Assembly (NCBI GenBank): GCA_021399435.1
Contig: JAJTUP010000009.1
Coordinates: 434,001-498,000, forward strand
DNA length: 64,000 nt
Source of the DNA: Diaporthe sp. PMI_573
Taxonomy: Eukaryota > Ascomycota > Sordariomycetes > Diaporthales > Diaporthaceae
Direction of reading: 5' to 3'
Within the stretch, counting starts at the first letter, position 1. Every line of letters starts with the position of its first letter. The notes under the pieces were generated by a model, which saw nothing but the letters and a program-made list of their open reading frames with translations, made no database searches and was not told the origin of the DNA. Both the position numbers and the translations under genes were made by a program. Shown here one piece after another: positions 26,612-37,861 of the stretch.

Positions 26612-27726
26612 CTAGAAAGCGAGCAACTTCTCCCTGCTCGTCTCCTCCTCCAATTCCTGCTCCTTGGTCTTCTTCCTGCCCTTCAGGACCTTCTTGGCAG
26701 CCTTGCGCTTATCGCCCGCCTTGGCCTTGCGCGCCTTGCCCGTCTCCTCCTCGCTGTCCTCCTCGGAGTCGTCGTCCTCGGAATCATCGTCCTCCTCGCT
26801 GGCCATCCAGTCTTCAAGATCGGCCAAGTCCTCGTCGCTCTCTTCGACGTCGCTGACGTACTCGACATTGCCCTCGAGCTCGTCCTCGTCCTCCTCTTCG
26901 AGTTCCTTCTCGGCATCTTCCTCCTCATCCTCGACACCTTCGTCCAGATCCTCGTCACGGACGCCCTGGCCCTCCTTCTCAAGACCCTTGAGGACCTTCT
27001 CCCAGATCTTCTGTGACACGTTCAAAGGCTGGTCGCCGTAGGCACCCTGTCGTAGTCTCTCCAGCAGCTCTCTCTCGATAGTCTTCTCCAGCCTGGCAGC
27101 TGCCTCTGCCTTGCGTTCACGAGCGGTTTCACGGTGTTTGACCTTCGGCGCAAGCTTGGGCACAAGCTTCTCTCCGAGCCGCTCTTCCTCGGCGGCTATT
27201 TTTCGCATGCGGGTCGCGACTCGGTTAAGGCGCCATACTCGTTGTTTGGCCTTGAGCCTGAGAAAGTCCGGCCAGTACCTGCAGAGAATGCGGGGTTAGT
27301 AACACTGCGCAACTTATTGGCTGCATGGTGGAGAGACTGGAAGAACCGTACATCAACTTCTCATCAACCATCGCCAGCGCTTCCTGCGGGTTGGACGGCA
27401 ACCGTATCTTCTCCCACAAGCGGTTCGGCATGTGCGCACGCTCGACGGTCTTCATGTAGAGGTAGAGAACATTTGGCTTGTCCGGGTGGGGCCTGACGGA
27501 GGCATATCGGCTGTTTGCCAGAGGGCAGGACTGTCGGTTGCAGAGCCCGGTGACATTGTACTCGTTGCGGCAAAAATTGGTCTGCTTCTGGTTGTTCGGT
27601 GTCCGTATCTTGAATGCGCAGAAATTTTGGTCTGCAAGCGAGTCAGCCATCCGTCTCTTATCCAATGCTGCAGACGATGCATGTTTCCCTACTGATGTAT
27701 TGCCAAACAATCTCGTCGGAAGCCAT
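26612..27726 (-). CDS. MAK16: MAK16 ribosome-biogenesis protein
   Basis: Three exons (27726-27693, 27631-27352, 27278-26612) give 326 aa. MAK16 is a nucleolar protein needed for 60S ribosomal subunit maturation. The start [11 protein letters not shown] continues across the first splice into [15 protein letters not shown], then the Cys-rich [38 protein letters not shown] and, across the second splice, [16 protein letters not shown]. All are hallmarks of the L28e/Mak16 domain. The C-terminal third is a long acidic Glu/Asp tract (about 205-285) followed by a Lys-rich nucleolar-targeting type tail ([16 protein letters not shown]). The donors are GTAGGG and GTACGG. It is transcribed divergently from MSS1. 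Confidence 0.96.
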
Positions 27727-28167
27727 GGCGGGCGGCGATCACGGTGTCGTGATGTTTCTGGCCTTGAAGCGGTGGAGGAGGCGGGACGGATGCTCAGAGT
27801 ATGAAGTTCCCTCTCCCAAAGGAAAAAAAATGGTATCGATAAAGTCCCCTAGCCATCGAATCCTTGCTTGCGCATTTGCAATTGTCGGCCAATGGGGTGC
27901 TTTTTAGCGGCACTCTGTGGGTCCATCCACCGTCCATTGCTCCTGCACCTGCCACTACCTAACAGTAGCTTTCCTGTAAACTACAGAGCACACCCTGGGC
28001 TCAGACCGAACTCTCAGTAGCTTCCTCAGACTCTTTAGTCAAGCTGCTCCGCGTCCAATTAGTTTTTGTTGTCAACTCACGCCATCATCTGATTTACCAT
28101 CCGCCATCCTTTCACTGGTGAGAGACGACGACATCAAGAACGTTTATCTCCCAGCAGAAATCGGTCA
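27727..28167. promoter_or_regulatory. Bidirectional promoter, MAK16 / MSS1
   Basis: The 441 bp separate the start codons of two divergent genes, for cytosolic ribosome assembly (MAK16) and mitochondrial tRNA modification (MSS1), so both promoters must lie here. No TATA box is obvious. Shared regulation is inference from spacing. Confidence 0.6.
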
Positions 28168-30001
28168 ATGTACCGGTATGGCCGCATAGCCACTGGAATT
28201 CGGACTTTCTCCAGAGGTCTCGAAACGTCACATTTCATCTCCCGCACGCCCGTGCGGTATGCTGTCTCTGTTCATCGACATGTACACATAAGCGTCCCAC
28301 AGCGCTACCGGGTCAAAGACACTCAGCGTGAATTTTCAAAGGGTGGTATCGATGTTATAGCGGGCTCTTCAAAAGATGACACTATCTACGCCCTCTCTTC
28401 GGCTCAGGGCAGGGCTGGCATAGCCGTCATCCGAGTCTCTGGACCTGCATGTCTGGACATTTATCGAAAGCTATGCCCACGCAAGCAACTCCCAAAGCCT
28501 CGATATGCCTCTGTCAGGACGCTCTACAACCCAGGAAATCCAGACGCGGCCAATATTCTCGACTCTGGAGCCTTGGTCCTGTACTTTCCAGCCCCCAAGA
28601 CCGTCACTGGTGAGGACGTCCTTGAGCTGCACACCCACGGCGGGCCTGCCACCGTGAAAGCCGTCTTGGGCGCGATCCCACGATGTTGTCCCGAGTCAAC
28701 CCACAAAAACAACATCCGCTACGCCGAGCCCGGCGAGTTCACGAAGCGCGCCTTTCTCAATGATCGCCTGGACCTGTCCCAGGTCGAGTCGCTCAGTGAT
28801 ATCCTGGATGCCGAAACGGAGCAGCAGCGCCGTGCCGCAGTGCGCGGGAACTCTGGCGCCCGCGGCAAGACCTATGACTCTTGGCGCGAGGAGCTCCTGC
28901 TCGCCAGGGGCGAGATTGAGGCGCTAATCGACTTCTCGGAGGACCAGCACTTTGACGAGTCGCCTCGAGAGCTGCTGCAAAACGTGACGGGAATGGTGCA
29001 GAGGATGTTGCGCTCGATCGACGTTCACGAGATGGCTGGGCAGAGGACAGAGCTGCTCAGGAAGGGCATCCGGATCGCGCTTCTGGGCCCACCGAATGTG
29101 GGGAAGAGTTCGCTGATGAACTTGATCGTTGGGAGGGAAGCCTCAATCGTATCCCGTGAGGCAGGCACCACTCGAGACATCGTGGAAGCTAGCCTCGATA
29201 TCGGCGGCTATCTCTGCACCTTTGCCGATACGGCTGGCATCAGGACTTCTGCACTGTCGACCGATGGTGCCATAGGGCCTGTCGAAGAGGAAGGCATCCG
29301 GAGGGCACGCGTCAAGGCACTTGGCTCCGATGTCATTATTGTCCTTGCCTCAATCGAGAGGCGTGCAGACGGCTCGCATTTCATCAACTACGACGCCGAG
29401 ACATTGCAATTGGCAGCCGGAGCCGAACAGCATATTATTGTGGTCAATAAATGCGACTCGGTCGAGAAATCGAAACTGGACACCCTTTTGAAGGACTTTG
29501 ACTCATCTATTCGTGCACATGTGGGGCCTCTGGCAGAAACTTGCGTTATCTCCTGCACGAAGGCGAACGAGCCGTCTAAAAACCTGGACAAAGACCCCGG
29601 TGGCATTCATTGCCTCACACAAACTCTGGTTCACCGTTTCGAGGATCTGACGTCTTTGCCTGAGGACATGCAGGATCTTTTAGGTGGGACAGAGCGGCAG
29701 CGACAACTTCTGGCGCAATGTCGTCTACATCTCGAGAATTTCATGGGCCAGGCTACGGCGGGAGGCTTGGAGGCAGAGGACTTAGGTGACGAGCCTGACA
29801 TCGTTCTTGCTGCCGAGCACCTACGCTACGCGGGAGATTGTCTGGCCAGAATCACCGGTCGTGGAGATGCCGGTGATGTGGAAGAGGTGCTGGGAGTCAT
29901 ATTTGAGAAGTACTTTGCCCCGTTTCCGGCTTTTGTGGATTCAATACTTGCACGAGGACAATTCTTACTGACTGGCTGCCAGGTTTTGTGTAGGAAAGTG
30001 A
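28168..30001 (+). CDS. MSS1: Mitochondrial tRNA modification GTPase (MnmE/MSS1)
   Basis: Two exons (28168-29909 and 29983-30001) give 586 aa. With MTO1 it makes the xm5U modification at the wobble uridine of mitochondrial tRNAs. The Arg-rich N-terminus (about 1-55) fits a mitochondrial presequence. The TrmE N domain begins DTIYALSSAQGRAGIAVIRV. The GTPase core has the P-loop GPPNVGKSS (about 309-317), the switch DTAGIR and NKCD. The C-terminal helical domain ends VEEVLGVIFEKFCVGK, with the conserved terminal Cys-x-Gly-Lys. That motif is restored only by removing a 73-nt intron (GTACTT..CCAG). The unspliced frame runs on to 30159 but loses the motif, so I reject that end. Confidence 0.96.
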
Positions 30002-30481
30002 ATTATGATTTAGACGCATGTCTTGAGTCTATTCTAGCCCTTTCTAGACTCCCGAACTCCAACCCAGGGTATGAAACGATTGTGGTGCTCAGTGCATCCG
30101 ACTCTGGTCGACCAATTACATGGGATGGTATACATGACCAAGAAGCTCGCCTTTTCTGACCCTTCTGATTCTATTCGCCCGCCCAAAATCAACGTGCAGT
30201 GAAGGGGTGGGAACAGGTGTGTCGGTGTGCCAGGGGGAATAGTGTACAGGAGGGAAGACCATGGTTGGTCGTGGATGTGATGGGGATGGTGAAGTGACAA
30301 CCGCAACGCCGGCCTCAGCGTGAGCCTCTATATTCTAGGGGGTGTTGGTATACAATGGCCAGTGCCGGATATCTGGGCCGATCCCGATCTGAGGATGCCC
30401 GTTCATGAACAGAGCCGGCACCGGCTGTGATGAGGAGTCGCCATGGTTGTTTGGGACTCGTGACGGCTGGGGACAGGCCGA
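30002..30481. other. Convergent spacer
   Basis: Lies between the 3' ends of MSS1 and the small repeat protein gene. No gene or repeat is seen. Confidence 0.45.
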
Positions 30482-30709
30482 TTACTCGAAGTTCAGCGAC
30501 CTCTTGTTGTCCTTGTCGTCGTCTTCGGGCTTTGAGTTGTAGCCGGAGCGACCCTGGTTCTTGTCGTCGTCATCGCCGTTGGGCTTGGAGTTGTATCCAG
30601 AGCGGCCCTGGTTCTTGTCGTCGTCGTCGCCACCGTTGGGCTTGGAGTTGTAGCCAGAGCGGCCGTAGAGCATGGGGCGCTCGTTGGAGATCATGGAGAA
30701 GACAGCCAT
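30482..30709 (-). CDS. 75-aa three-repeat hydrophilic protein
   Basis: A single exon. A 15-residue leader (MAVFSMISNERPMLY) is followed by three near-identical repeats, GRSGYNSKPNGGDDDDKNQ, GRSGYNSKPNGDDDDKNQ and GRSGYNSKPEDDDKDN, then KRSLNFE. The repeats alternate a basic SGYNSKP module with an Asp run. Between repeats almost all base changes are synonymous (GGC/GGA/GGT, TCT/TCC, TCC/TCA), which argues for coding and for selection on the peptide. There is no signal peptide or membrane segment. A TATA box lies upstream at 30891-30898. I do not recognise the family and propose no function. The frame is open upstream of the ATG to 30967, but that part is low-complexity. Confidence 0.72.
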   Translation of the reverse strand: MAVFSMISNERPMLYGRSGYNSKPNGGDDDDKNQGRSGYNSKPNGDDDDKNQGRSGYNSKPEDDDKDNKRSLNFE

Positions 30710-30890
30710 TGTAGTGGTGGTGGGGTTTTGTTTGGGTTGGGTAAAGGTGGTTGTGATGGTGGTGGCTTGAGAGGTGTTTGTGTGTTGTTCTGTGTTGAAT
30801 GCTTTGCTTCTTGATGTTGGTGATGATGATGATGGTGATGATGAGTTCGTGGACTGGATTTCAAGGCCAGACGACGAGGTCTTATATAGA

Positions 30891-30898
30891 CGAGGGAC
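30891..30898 (-). promoter_or_regulatory. TATA box of the 75-aa repeat gene
   Basis: TATATAAG on the minus strand, 182 bp upstream of the ATG at 30709. Transcription would start about 30 bp downstream, leaving a leader of about 150 nt. Most other genes here have no such clear TATA box, so this gene may be strongly inducible (inference). Confidence 0.5.
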
Positions 30899-33800
30899 AC
30901 GGGATATTGTGTTGCTGAGGTCGTATTCTCGCCTCCAGGCTGATATACCGAACCAGACTGCGTTCACAGTCAGATCCGAGCAGACTACATTCTCAGTCAG
31001 ACTCTAACCGCCCGTCCCGTCTTCAGCCTCTTCCATCGACGGACATGCACCACCATCATTCGCAGTAGGCGCATCTCCACAGCCTCTCACCCTTGCGAAG
31101 GATGACCTAAGGATTCAGGGTTTCTCGGATGCACAGGATGCGCCTCCCACGCCAGGGAATGACACCCACGCCGACACCCTCCCGACACCCTCCCACACCC
31201 ACTCGGCCCCCCTGCTGCCATGTGGTAGCTGACGGACTCAGGCAGCGAAATTGGAGATGACAGATGCAACCTGAGGCACCAGCCAATTACGGCTGAGACA
31301 TCCGCCAAAATGCCTCGCATGGAAGCCATGGAACACACTACAGGACATGGGGTCTATTTTGGGGGCCAAGGGAGGGGGCAGAACGGCGGGGCGACTTGGT
31401 AGTCCCGTTGCACTGGTACAGCAGCCACGACGATCGACACACGTAGGGCTGAGGACCTACAGCACGGCGCCCGCGTTGTCCGTCGCCAACTGAAGAGGCT
31501 GCTGTTTCTGTCTCTGATTTCCCCCTCCCGGACCATCCCAGTGGGACTCGCTTGCTGCATCGCCCCGACCGGGCTGTTCCCGCTCGGGATCTGACTTATC
31601 ACCTTCCAGGCATAAAATTACAAGGCGAGACATTTGCAAAATACCCTGCTCATACAGCTGCAGCCTGCATCAAGGTGGCTGACAAAGTGGACACGCGCCA
31701 GTATGATGCCGAAATGGTGGTGTTGTTCAAGGTCCTTTTGTTGCTACTGTCTCTCGACACGTCTCCTGCCGGGTCGAGTTGTCGTTTAGTCTCACACCGA
31801 CACCGCCGGCCTATTTCCATCGACATCTGTGGAATTACCTAAGCCTTTCCAGGCCCAAGACTGGTTTCGAGCCGTTTTGTCATCATCACCATCACCGAAG
31901 AGGAAGTTTGTCTCACCCATACATGCAGGTGAGCAGAGTCACCGGTCCCAAAACAGTCATTAGTACCATGGCGCCGGTGTGAAACCGCTCCCAAATTGTC
32001 GGCCAATCCGCCAGTCAACAGCAGCCATGGCGGATTAACCCGAACACTAACGATGCCAGTATCAGAATGATTCACGTCTTCTCTCCCGACCCGCTGGTTC
32101 CATTGCTTACGCAGCACCTGCATCGGAAGCGACACCACGGCCCCGGACTCTTGGGCCCTGGCTTTGACCTCGAGCCCCTCACCGCATCGTCGGTTGAAAC
32201 ACAGCGACATTCGAGCAGGCATATTTCGGCAACCGAAGCTGCAATGTTGACAACGAGGCTCCTCCACATACTATCTGTCTCGGTGCAGCGTCCCGCCTCA
32301 ATCCTTCTACTGTCTCTCGTACGAGAGTCGCATGCCACATGCAGCCCTACAGCCTTATCGTCATCGAAGGATCTCTCGCCGCGTAGATCCCCCAAGGTCT
32401 TGTCTCGGCCAGACTGGAGCATGGCGCAGGGGCAGTGCGCTCTTCTCAGCCTGCATTGGACTTGCGGAACAACGAGCAAGCAATAATACAACGTTCAGGC
32501 ACGGCACCATGGATTGCGCCCCCAAAGGGCCGCGGATAGTCCCCATCAACCTGTACGGCGGGTCGCATTGCCGTCGTCACCCGCTGGGACACTGAGGCTC
32601 CGCGAGCCGTGTGCCGATACTGACGGAGCCCGTTGCAGTGTCAAGTGTCACAATCCTGCCGCCCCAAGGCCAAGCTCCCACGGGGCATGGGAGAGACACT
32701 ATGTCTTCAACGATGCCTTTTGGTACCTCCGTCGGGTCTCAAATCTTGAGGCAGAGCGAGAATTCGAAATAACCGACCCCACGGCGGCGGCTCTCTACTG
32801 GAATGCCTCACCTGAGGTTCGGATGAGGGCTTGTACACCGGACCATGAGTTCATGTCTCACCCTCTCGTAGATGTGAGCCCGCAACGCCGCGAGCGACAG
32901 CTCGCCGACTTCTTGGCAAGGCCTGTCTCACGAGCAGCAGCGCTAGCTGCCCTACGAGCATGCAGGCACAGCGTCGGTCAGGGTCTACACCGGTAGTTGG
33001 GGAACAGTAATCACCACCACCCCAGGCTGCCAAAAACTACCCCGGTCTCGTGCTAAGTTAAGGAGGTTAGTCATTCTGCGTCGGTAAACGTGGCACAGCC
33101 CCTCCAGGACGCCCGAGGGATCTTTCCCCGTCTTACCTTCTCGGTGACGCGACGCCGGAACACCACAAGGGGTAGGGACACTCGAGCCAATTGTATTTGA
33201 CGAGCCAGCCAGTTGTGTTCGACGAGCCTGATGGCCGGGCCACCGAGACCCCCCACGCGGCAGCACACCTTGCAGCATCTGGTGCATCTCACACCGCCGG
33301 TCAGATCCTGGCAGGACTCGTCGTTTCTCAAGTTTCCAGGGCTTTGTCACCACCACCACCACCACCATCACTACCCACCCCTACCGTGACCATTATTATC
33401 ACAAACGGTCATTTTCGCTTGTGCCTTGCGTGCGCCCATCGCTTCGATTAGGCAGCAAGTCTGGAGCGGTTTGCAGACCGGGGTGGGGGTTCGCATGCGC
33501 ATCCTGTTGCTAATTCGGTACCCTTCTTTCAATACGCACCCCCCTGTCGCACATGTGCGCCGTGCCAAGTCTTGGGGGAAATGTGGAAAACGCCCGTCAA
33601 GCCTGTACTCGACACATAGCCTTCTGAGAAAGAGAGGTCCGCCGCGCCATCAGTTTGGCCGAGCCCGTGACGAGACAAGCTCTGTCGGCCGAAGCTCACA
33701 GCCGCCCTGCCTTGTTTCCGAGGCGTCACCTGGAGCTATTGAGCAGTAGCTCCCCTCTCCTCTCCGCCCATGTGGCAGTGCCTTGTCACCGGTTACGCAT

Positions 33801-34084
33801 CGCGCTTACCTCATCTTTTTCTTGTTCACACGGTTCTTAGCGGCTTGATACCATGCGAGACAGGCGTGCTTTGGCTGGGGCTGCGCCCCCTCGGTCGTAT
33901 TCGTCCTCTTCCTAATTTACATTGTCGCCCAAGCGGGCAGACTGAGAGGGTGAGAGAGAGAAAGGACGCTATGTAACGCGCCTCGCTCGTAACGTATGTA
34001 CAGAGAAAGTTGACCCGCCCCATCCGCCGTCGGCTAGGCACCCGTTTTTCCCCCCGGAAATTGGTGAACCGCACTTACTCCCCT
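30899..34084. other. Gene-poor spacer
   Basis: Over 3 kb with only short, unrecognised open frames (such as 32514-32996 on plus). None has splice partners or a motif I can name. A CCA/CCACCA microsatellite lies at about 33351-33366. Confidence 0.45.
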
Positions 34085-34959
34085 CTACTGGGTGCTCCAG
34101 TCGGTGTCCGTACCCATGGAGATGGACTCGGCGTGCCACGTGATGCCTCCGTCCGTGGTCTTGAGGCCGGAGGAGGAGGCGCCGTGGTAGGAGATGAGGG
34201 TGCCGAGGTCCTCCTTGGCCTCGCTCAGCGTGATGGTGACGTCCCAGCTGAAGTCGGGCAGCGTGCCGCAACCGGCTGTGGAGCACTCGTTGGCGCTGTA
34301 GATGATCTGTGGCTTCATTCCCTGGGCTGAAATGAGGGCGCGATGGGAGGCGCAATCGGTCAGCCCCATGGCTTTGTTTCGGTTGTCCGTTGACAATTAT
34401 AACCTGAGCGAGGATGGGGACTTCAGTGGAGAGAGAACTCACAATCGGACAGCTCTGAAACCCCCTTGCCGTTCAGAGATACCTTCTGGTCGATCTTCTT
34501 GGTGTCCGCGTTGACGGCGACTGTATGATATTGACTCAGTCAGTAACAACGACGGAGCCTCCGAGGATCTCCCAGGCCGCAGCTTTGGAGCACCGGCCAG
34601 TGTTTAGGATGGAACTCACTCTCAAAGTCGAGCGTCGCATCCTTGGGCACGGCGACGTAAGCGTTGCCGGTCTGGCCCTCGGGCGTGTAGGTGCTGGCGG
34701 TGACGCACCACTCGGTGGCGGCGCCGTCACACCCGCACGACTCCTGGTCGGCGCACCAGTTGAGCAGGGGCTGGACGAGGTTGGCCTGGGACACGTCCGG
34801 GACGTTGGGCTGGACGCCGATCCAGATGGCGGTCCACAGGGACTTGTCGGCCGTGTCGTAGTCCTGGAGGACGGCCGGCGCGGGGCTCCCTTCCGAGTAC
34901 CCAAAGGAGATGCGCAATATCACCGAAACATAAACTGGAGACGGTTTCTGTTGAAACAT
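34085..34959 (-). CDS. Unrecognised beta-rich protein, 5' end possibly lost
   Basis: Three exons (34959-34620, 34520-34443, 34326-34085) with GTGAGT donors splice in frame to 219 aa. The body resembles secreted fungal beta-sandwich proteins: [51 protein letters not shown], with several paired cysteines. The N-terminus ([16 protein letters not shown]) is not a convincing signal peptide. The ATG sits two bases from a perfect hairpin that marks the junction with the GH5 relic, so the original signal-peptide exon may have been cut off. The topology recalls eqolisin-like jelly rolls, but no catalytic Gln/Glu pair could be assigned. It is either a truncated pseudogene or a gene with an unseen upstream exon. 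Confidence 0.55.
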
Positions 34960-34960
34960 T

Positions 34961-34984
34961 GACCCCGGGAGAAGTCCCGGGGTC
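34961..34984. repeat. Perfect inverted repeat, 10-bp arms, 4-nt loop
   Basis: GACCCCGGGA, the loop GAAG, then TCCCGGGGTC. The arms are exact reverse complements. The hairpin lies exactly between the GH5 relic and the ATG of the neighbouring gene. Confidence 0.9.
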
Positions 34985-35172
34985 GCGCTGGCGATACGCT
35001 CAGCGCCAATAGTGCCAGAGACGCAGGTGGCTGAGGCGCCCGAGCCGTCTGAGTAGAGGTACTGGTGCGTCTCGTAGACGATCTTGTTCTAGGGGTCGGT
35101 CAGGGCCTTGAGGACTCTCGCAGTCTCGGTACAGGTAGAGGCCGCCAGGCTATTTACCGCCCAGCCTGTCTC
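34985..35172 (-). pseudogene. GH5 endoglucanase relic
   Basis: The minus strand reads as part of a fungal GH5 cellulase: ETGWAVNSLAA, [36 protein letters not shown]. Family members have a Gln, Glu or Leu codon where this copy has TAG (35089-35091). If it was CAG, the change is a single C-to-T transition. The catalytic regions before and after this piece are missing. Homology ends abruptly at the hairpin at 34961-34984. It was a secreted plant-cell-wall enzyme before it broke and cannot be functional now. Confidence 0.82.
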
Positions 35173-35569
35173 AAAAGCGTGATTTACCAGCAAACTGATA
35201 CTTAATCCTCCGCCTATGTTTACTATATTATTTAATCAGATGCGACGAGCTTTGTCCGGTGGATGTTCTCGGAGAACAGCCATGCGCACCAAGCTTCGTC
35301 TGCCTGCAAGACAAAAGACCTCATGAGCGCTACACATTCTATACACTGTCCCGATTGGTTATATTCACCTGCATAACCGGGTCTTGCTGAATAGGAGGTG
35401 TGATTGATGAGGTATGATATTGAAAAATGTTTCTTTTTGCTCACTTTCAGATGTCAAGAAAGCCTTAAAACCAAAGAATTCACGAGAATTCGGCTTGCCA
35501 TAACACCGTCAGTTAAGTGCCTTGCAGCATAGAATAAAGAGATTGACAAGTTCATACTTCATGTTGAAA
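35173..35569. other. AT-rich spacer
   Basis: About 400 bp of AT-leaning sequence downstream of the CorA-like gene. No gene is seen. A few codons of GH5 similarity may extend to about 35200. Confidence 0.4.
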
Positions 35570-37861
35570 TCAAACTGCGGCTGCTCCGATGGGACTCTGT
35601 GAATCGTCAGGCCTCCTTCTTATGCTTCTCACCAATTCATCCTGCTTCCTTGCTTTTTTCTCTTGTCGCCTGTTTGCTGTCTGATCCTTTAGCTCGGCCC
35701 AAGTTTTTGGGTTTGAGGCAGCCGAAGTGCTATTCTGCGTTGGTGCTGTGTTCCTTAGCAGGATGTATGAAACACCTCTGAGTGGCAGTTTCTGAAGCCA
35801 CTCTCCCAGCTTAGTAAAGAACAAGAGGGCCAGAAGCACTGCTAGTGGCACGCTAATGACCCAGAATATCCTATATTAAGGATCTAAGTGTAAGAATAAT
35901 GCGTGAAAAGTTGCTTGTGGCAGAAACCCGATAGCGGATTCCCTCCCATGGACCATGACTTACCAGAACATCTGGTAATTATTCACCCCTTGAAATGCGT
36001 TCGGGATAGCTCTACATTTTTATTAGTGATATGTGACTGTTACTAGAGAGATATTCGAGGGTTCTGGCTTACAAAACAGCGGCACAAAGACTGGCCGGGA
36101 CGAAGAGAGAAGCCAGGCTGTAGGGTCCATGTCAGAACTCGACACGTTACCACAATGTAATTGCTGACTTACGCTGTGACTCTCTTTGAACTAAAAGTGA
36201 ACAATTCGTGTAAAGAATCAGCAACAGTGAGAATCCGGGTAGCGGTGGCATGAGCTAACTCACCTGACTGCTTGTATGTTCGCGAATTTGGCACCTTCCG
36301 CTGCAGCAGCCTGCACATATGAGTCCGTAGTTCTCTGCAACAACTGCGCTGAGTATTCTCTAGTGGCCTCGAGCTCTTCCCACTGATCGACGTCTTCGAA
36401 GTCTTGGTCTCGCTGTACCCCATCGCGGAGTCTACGACTATTCGGGAGCTCATCACTGCTCAGCTCAGCCAGAACCTTGACGAGCCGTTGAGTCCTGCTC
36501 ATCTCCGAGCCTAGCATTTCAATATCCTCTCTTAACTCCCAGAGATTGCTGAAAAACTCAGCCCGCCACTCGTCCTGCCAGGCATTGTTGTCCAACTTGG
36601 TAAAGTCGAACTGGGTGATGCTGGTGATATTCTGCATGGCTAGGTAAGTGAGAACGAAAGCTCGCTGCACGAAGCAGTCCACGATGAGGGACATCTTGGC
36701 GAGAACCAGTCGACGGACAGTTTTTGTTGAACAAACAGGATGGAAGCTTGCTGTCGGTGGTTGCCGAATTATGAGCTCCTCAAACATGGATAAGTGTGGC
36801 TGTGCGGCGAATGTGCTGCTGGTCAACTCATTCTCATGCTGCCAATCACCTGTCTCAGCGCAACCTCTCAGCAGAACGAGCCGATCACGGTAGTTAGGAC
36901 CGTATGACTTGTTCACTTGCAGAGCAGGCAATCCAGGCACTGACGAGAACGTTGATTCAACTCGCTTTGGCCTTTGAGACGTGTTAGGCAGCCTGCTATC
37001 GATATCCCCCTTCTTGTCATGCAATGCTCTTATGATGGGATTATCTTTGGCTGGTCGTGGATCCACGAGAATGAGACCTTCGGCGGAATTTTCATTAGCA
37101 TGTCTTGTTCTCTCAGCTATAGACCTTCCCAAAGTTAGGGGTAAAAGTGAAACTGTAGTACCTGTCCATGCGCCGCTAGGCTTGGGTTCGGGTGATTCAA
37201 ATGTCGCCCAATAGCTCACAGCAGCTTCGCACGTCGCATTCTCACGGTCTCCGTTTTCACTCGACGCTCTTTGATCGACGAGGCGAACTGACCCGCAGGA
37301 AAGTCGATATCCATCATCTTCCATTGCCAGAGTTGTTAGCCTTGCTTGGAGTATCATGGAATTGCAGTACTCACGAGATGTCAATTGCTCGTCAATTTTC
37401 CATGGGAGTGTTTCTCGATATGGGAGGAAGAAGTGTTGCTCAGGCCGCTCGCCCAGCGGGAGTCGTGCTCTGCCCGTTGCGTAATCCCCGGGTGAGACCT
37501 CATGGTAGGCAAATACTTCTAGAGGAACTTGAAAGAGTTCTGCTACCTTTTTCACCCATTCCTTTCCCAAGTCCTCTAGAATAACAAGTTGGTGCTCGAA
37601 GAACTGAGCTGGGCTTCCCGGACGAACCGGCGACTTTAGCTGTCTCACAGCCCAGTCGAGGTCTTCAGTACTCTCGAACGTAATACCATCGGGCTCCTTG
37701 TCGTGTCCTCGCCAAAGAAATCTCTTCTGTTCGCCGCCTTGCGAATCTTCAGGGGGTGGGATCCTCACAATACCCAATCGCCCACGTCTTGCCATTTCTG
37801 TATCTTGCTTTTCCATCCTCCGACAAAATTCGTGTTCGTCAACTCGACTGCTGGTATCCAT
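35570..37861 (-). CDS. CorA-like membrane protein
   Basis: Five exons (37861-36264, 36190-36173, 36117-36073, 36011-35964, 35870-35570) give 669 aa; exon 2 is an 18-nt microexon. The roughly 530-residue N-terminal part is soluble and ends in long helices (WRAEFFSNLWELREDIEML, LEATREYSAQLLQRTTDSY). Splicing assembles two C-terminal membrane helices, LASLFVPASLCAAVLAIP and MFWIFWVISVPLAVLLALLF. This is the architecture of CorA-type Mg2+ channels and of the large fungal CorA-like family. The loop between the helices has GVN where CorA has the selectivity motif GMN, so transport of Mg2+ is uncertain. A basic tail follows. Every junction keeps frame. Confidence 0.85.

Noticed and set aside
26606..27016. 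Hydrophobic frame that looks like membrane helices
   Set aside because: It is the antisense of the acidic GAG/GAC tract of MAK16, which always reads as Leu/Val.
28168..30159. 663-aa uninterrupted frame for MSS1
   Set aside because: It reads through an intron; splicing restores the conserved FCVGK end at 30001.
30482..30709. Kex2-processed RiPP precursor
   Set aside because: There is no signal peptide and the repeats are not separated by KR or RR sites; only one KR occurs, near the C-terminus.
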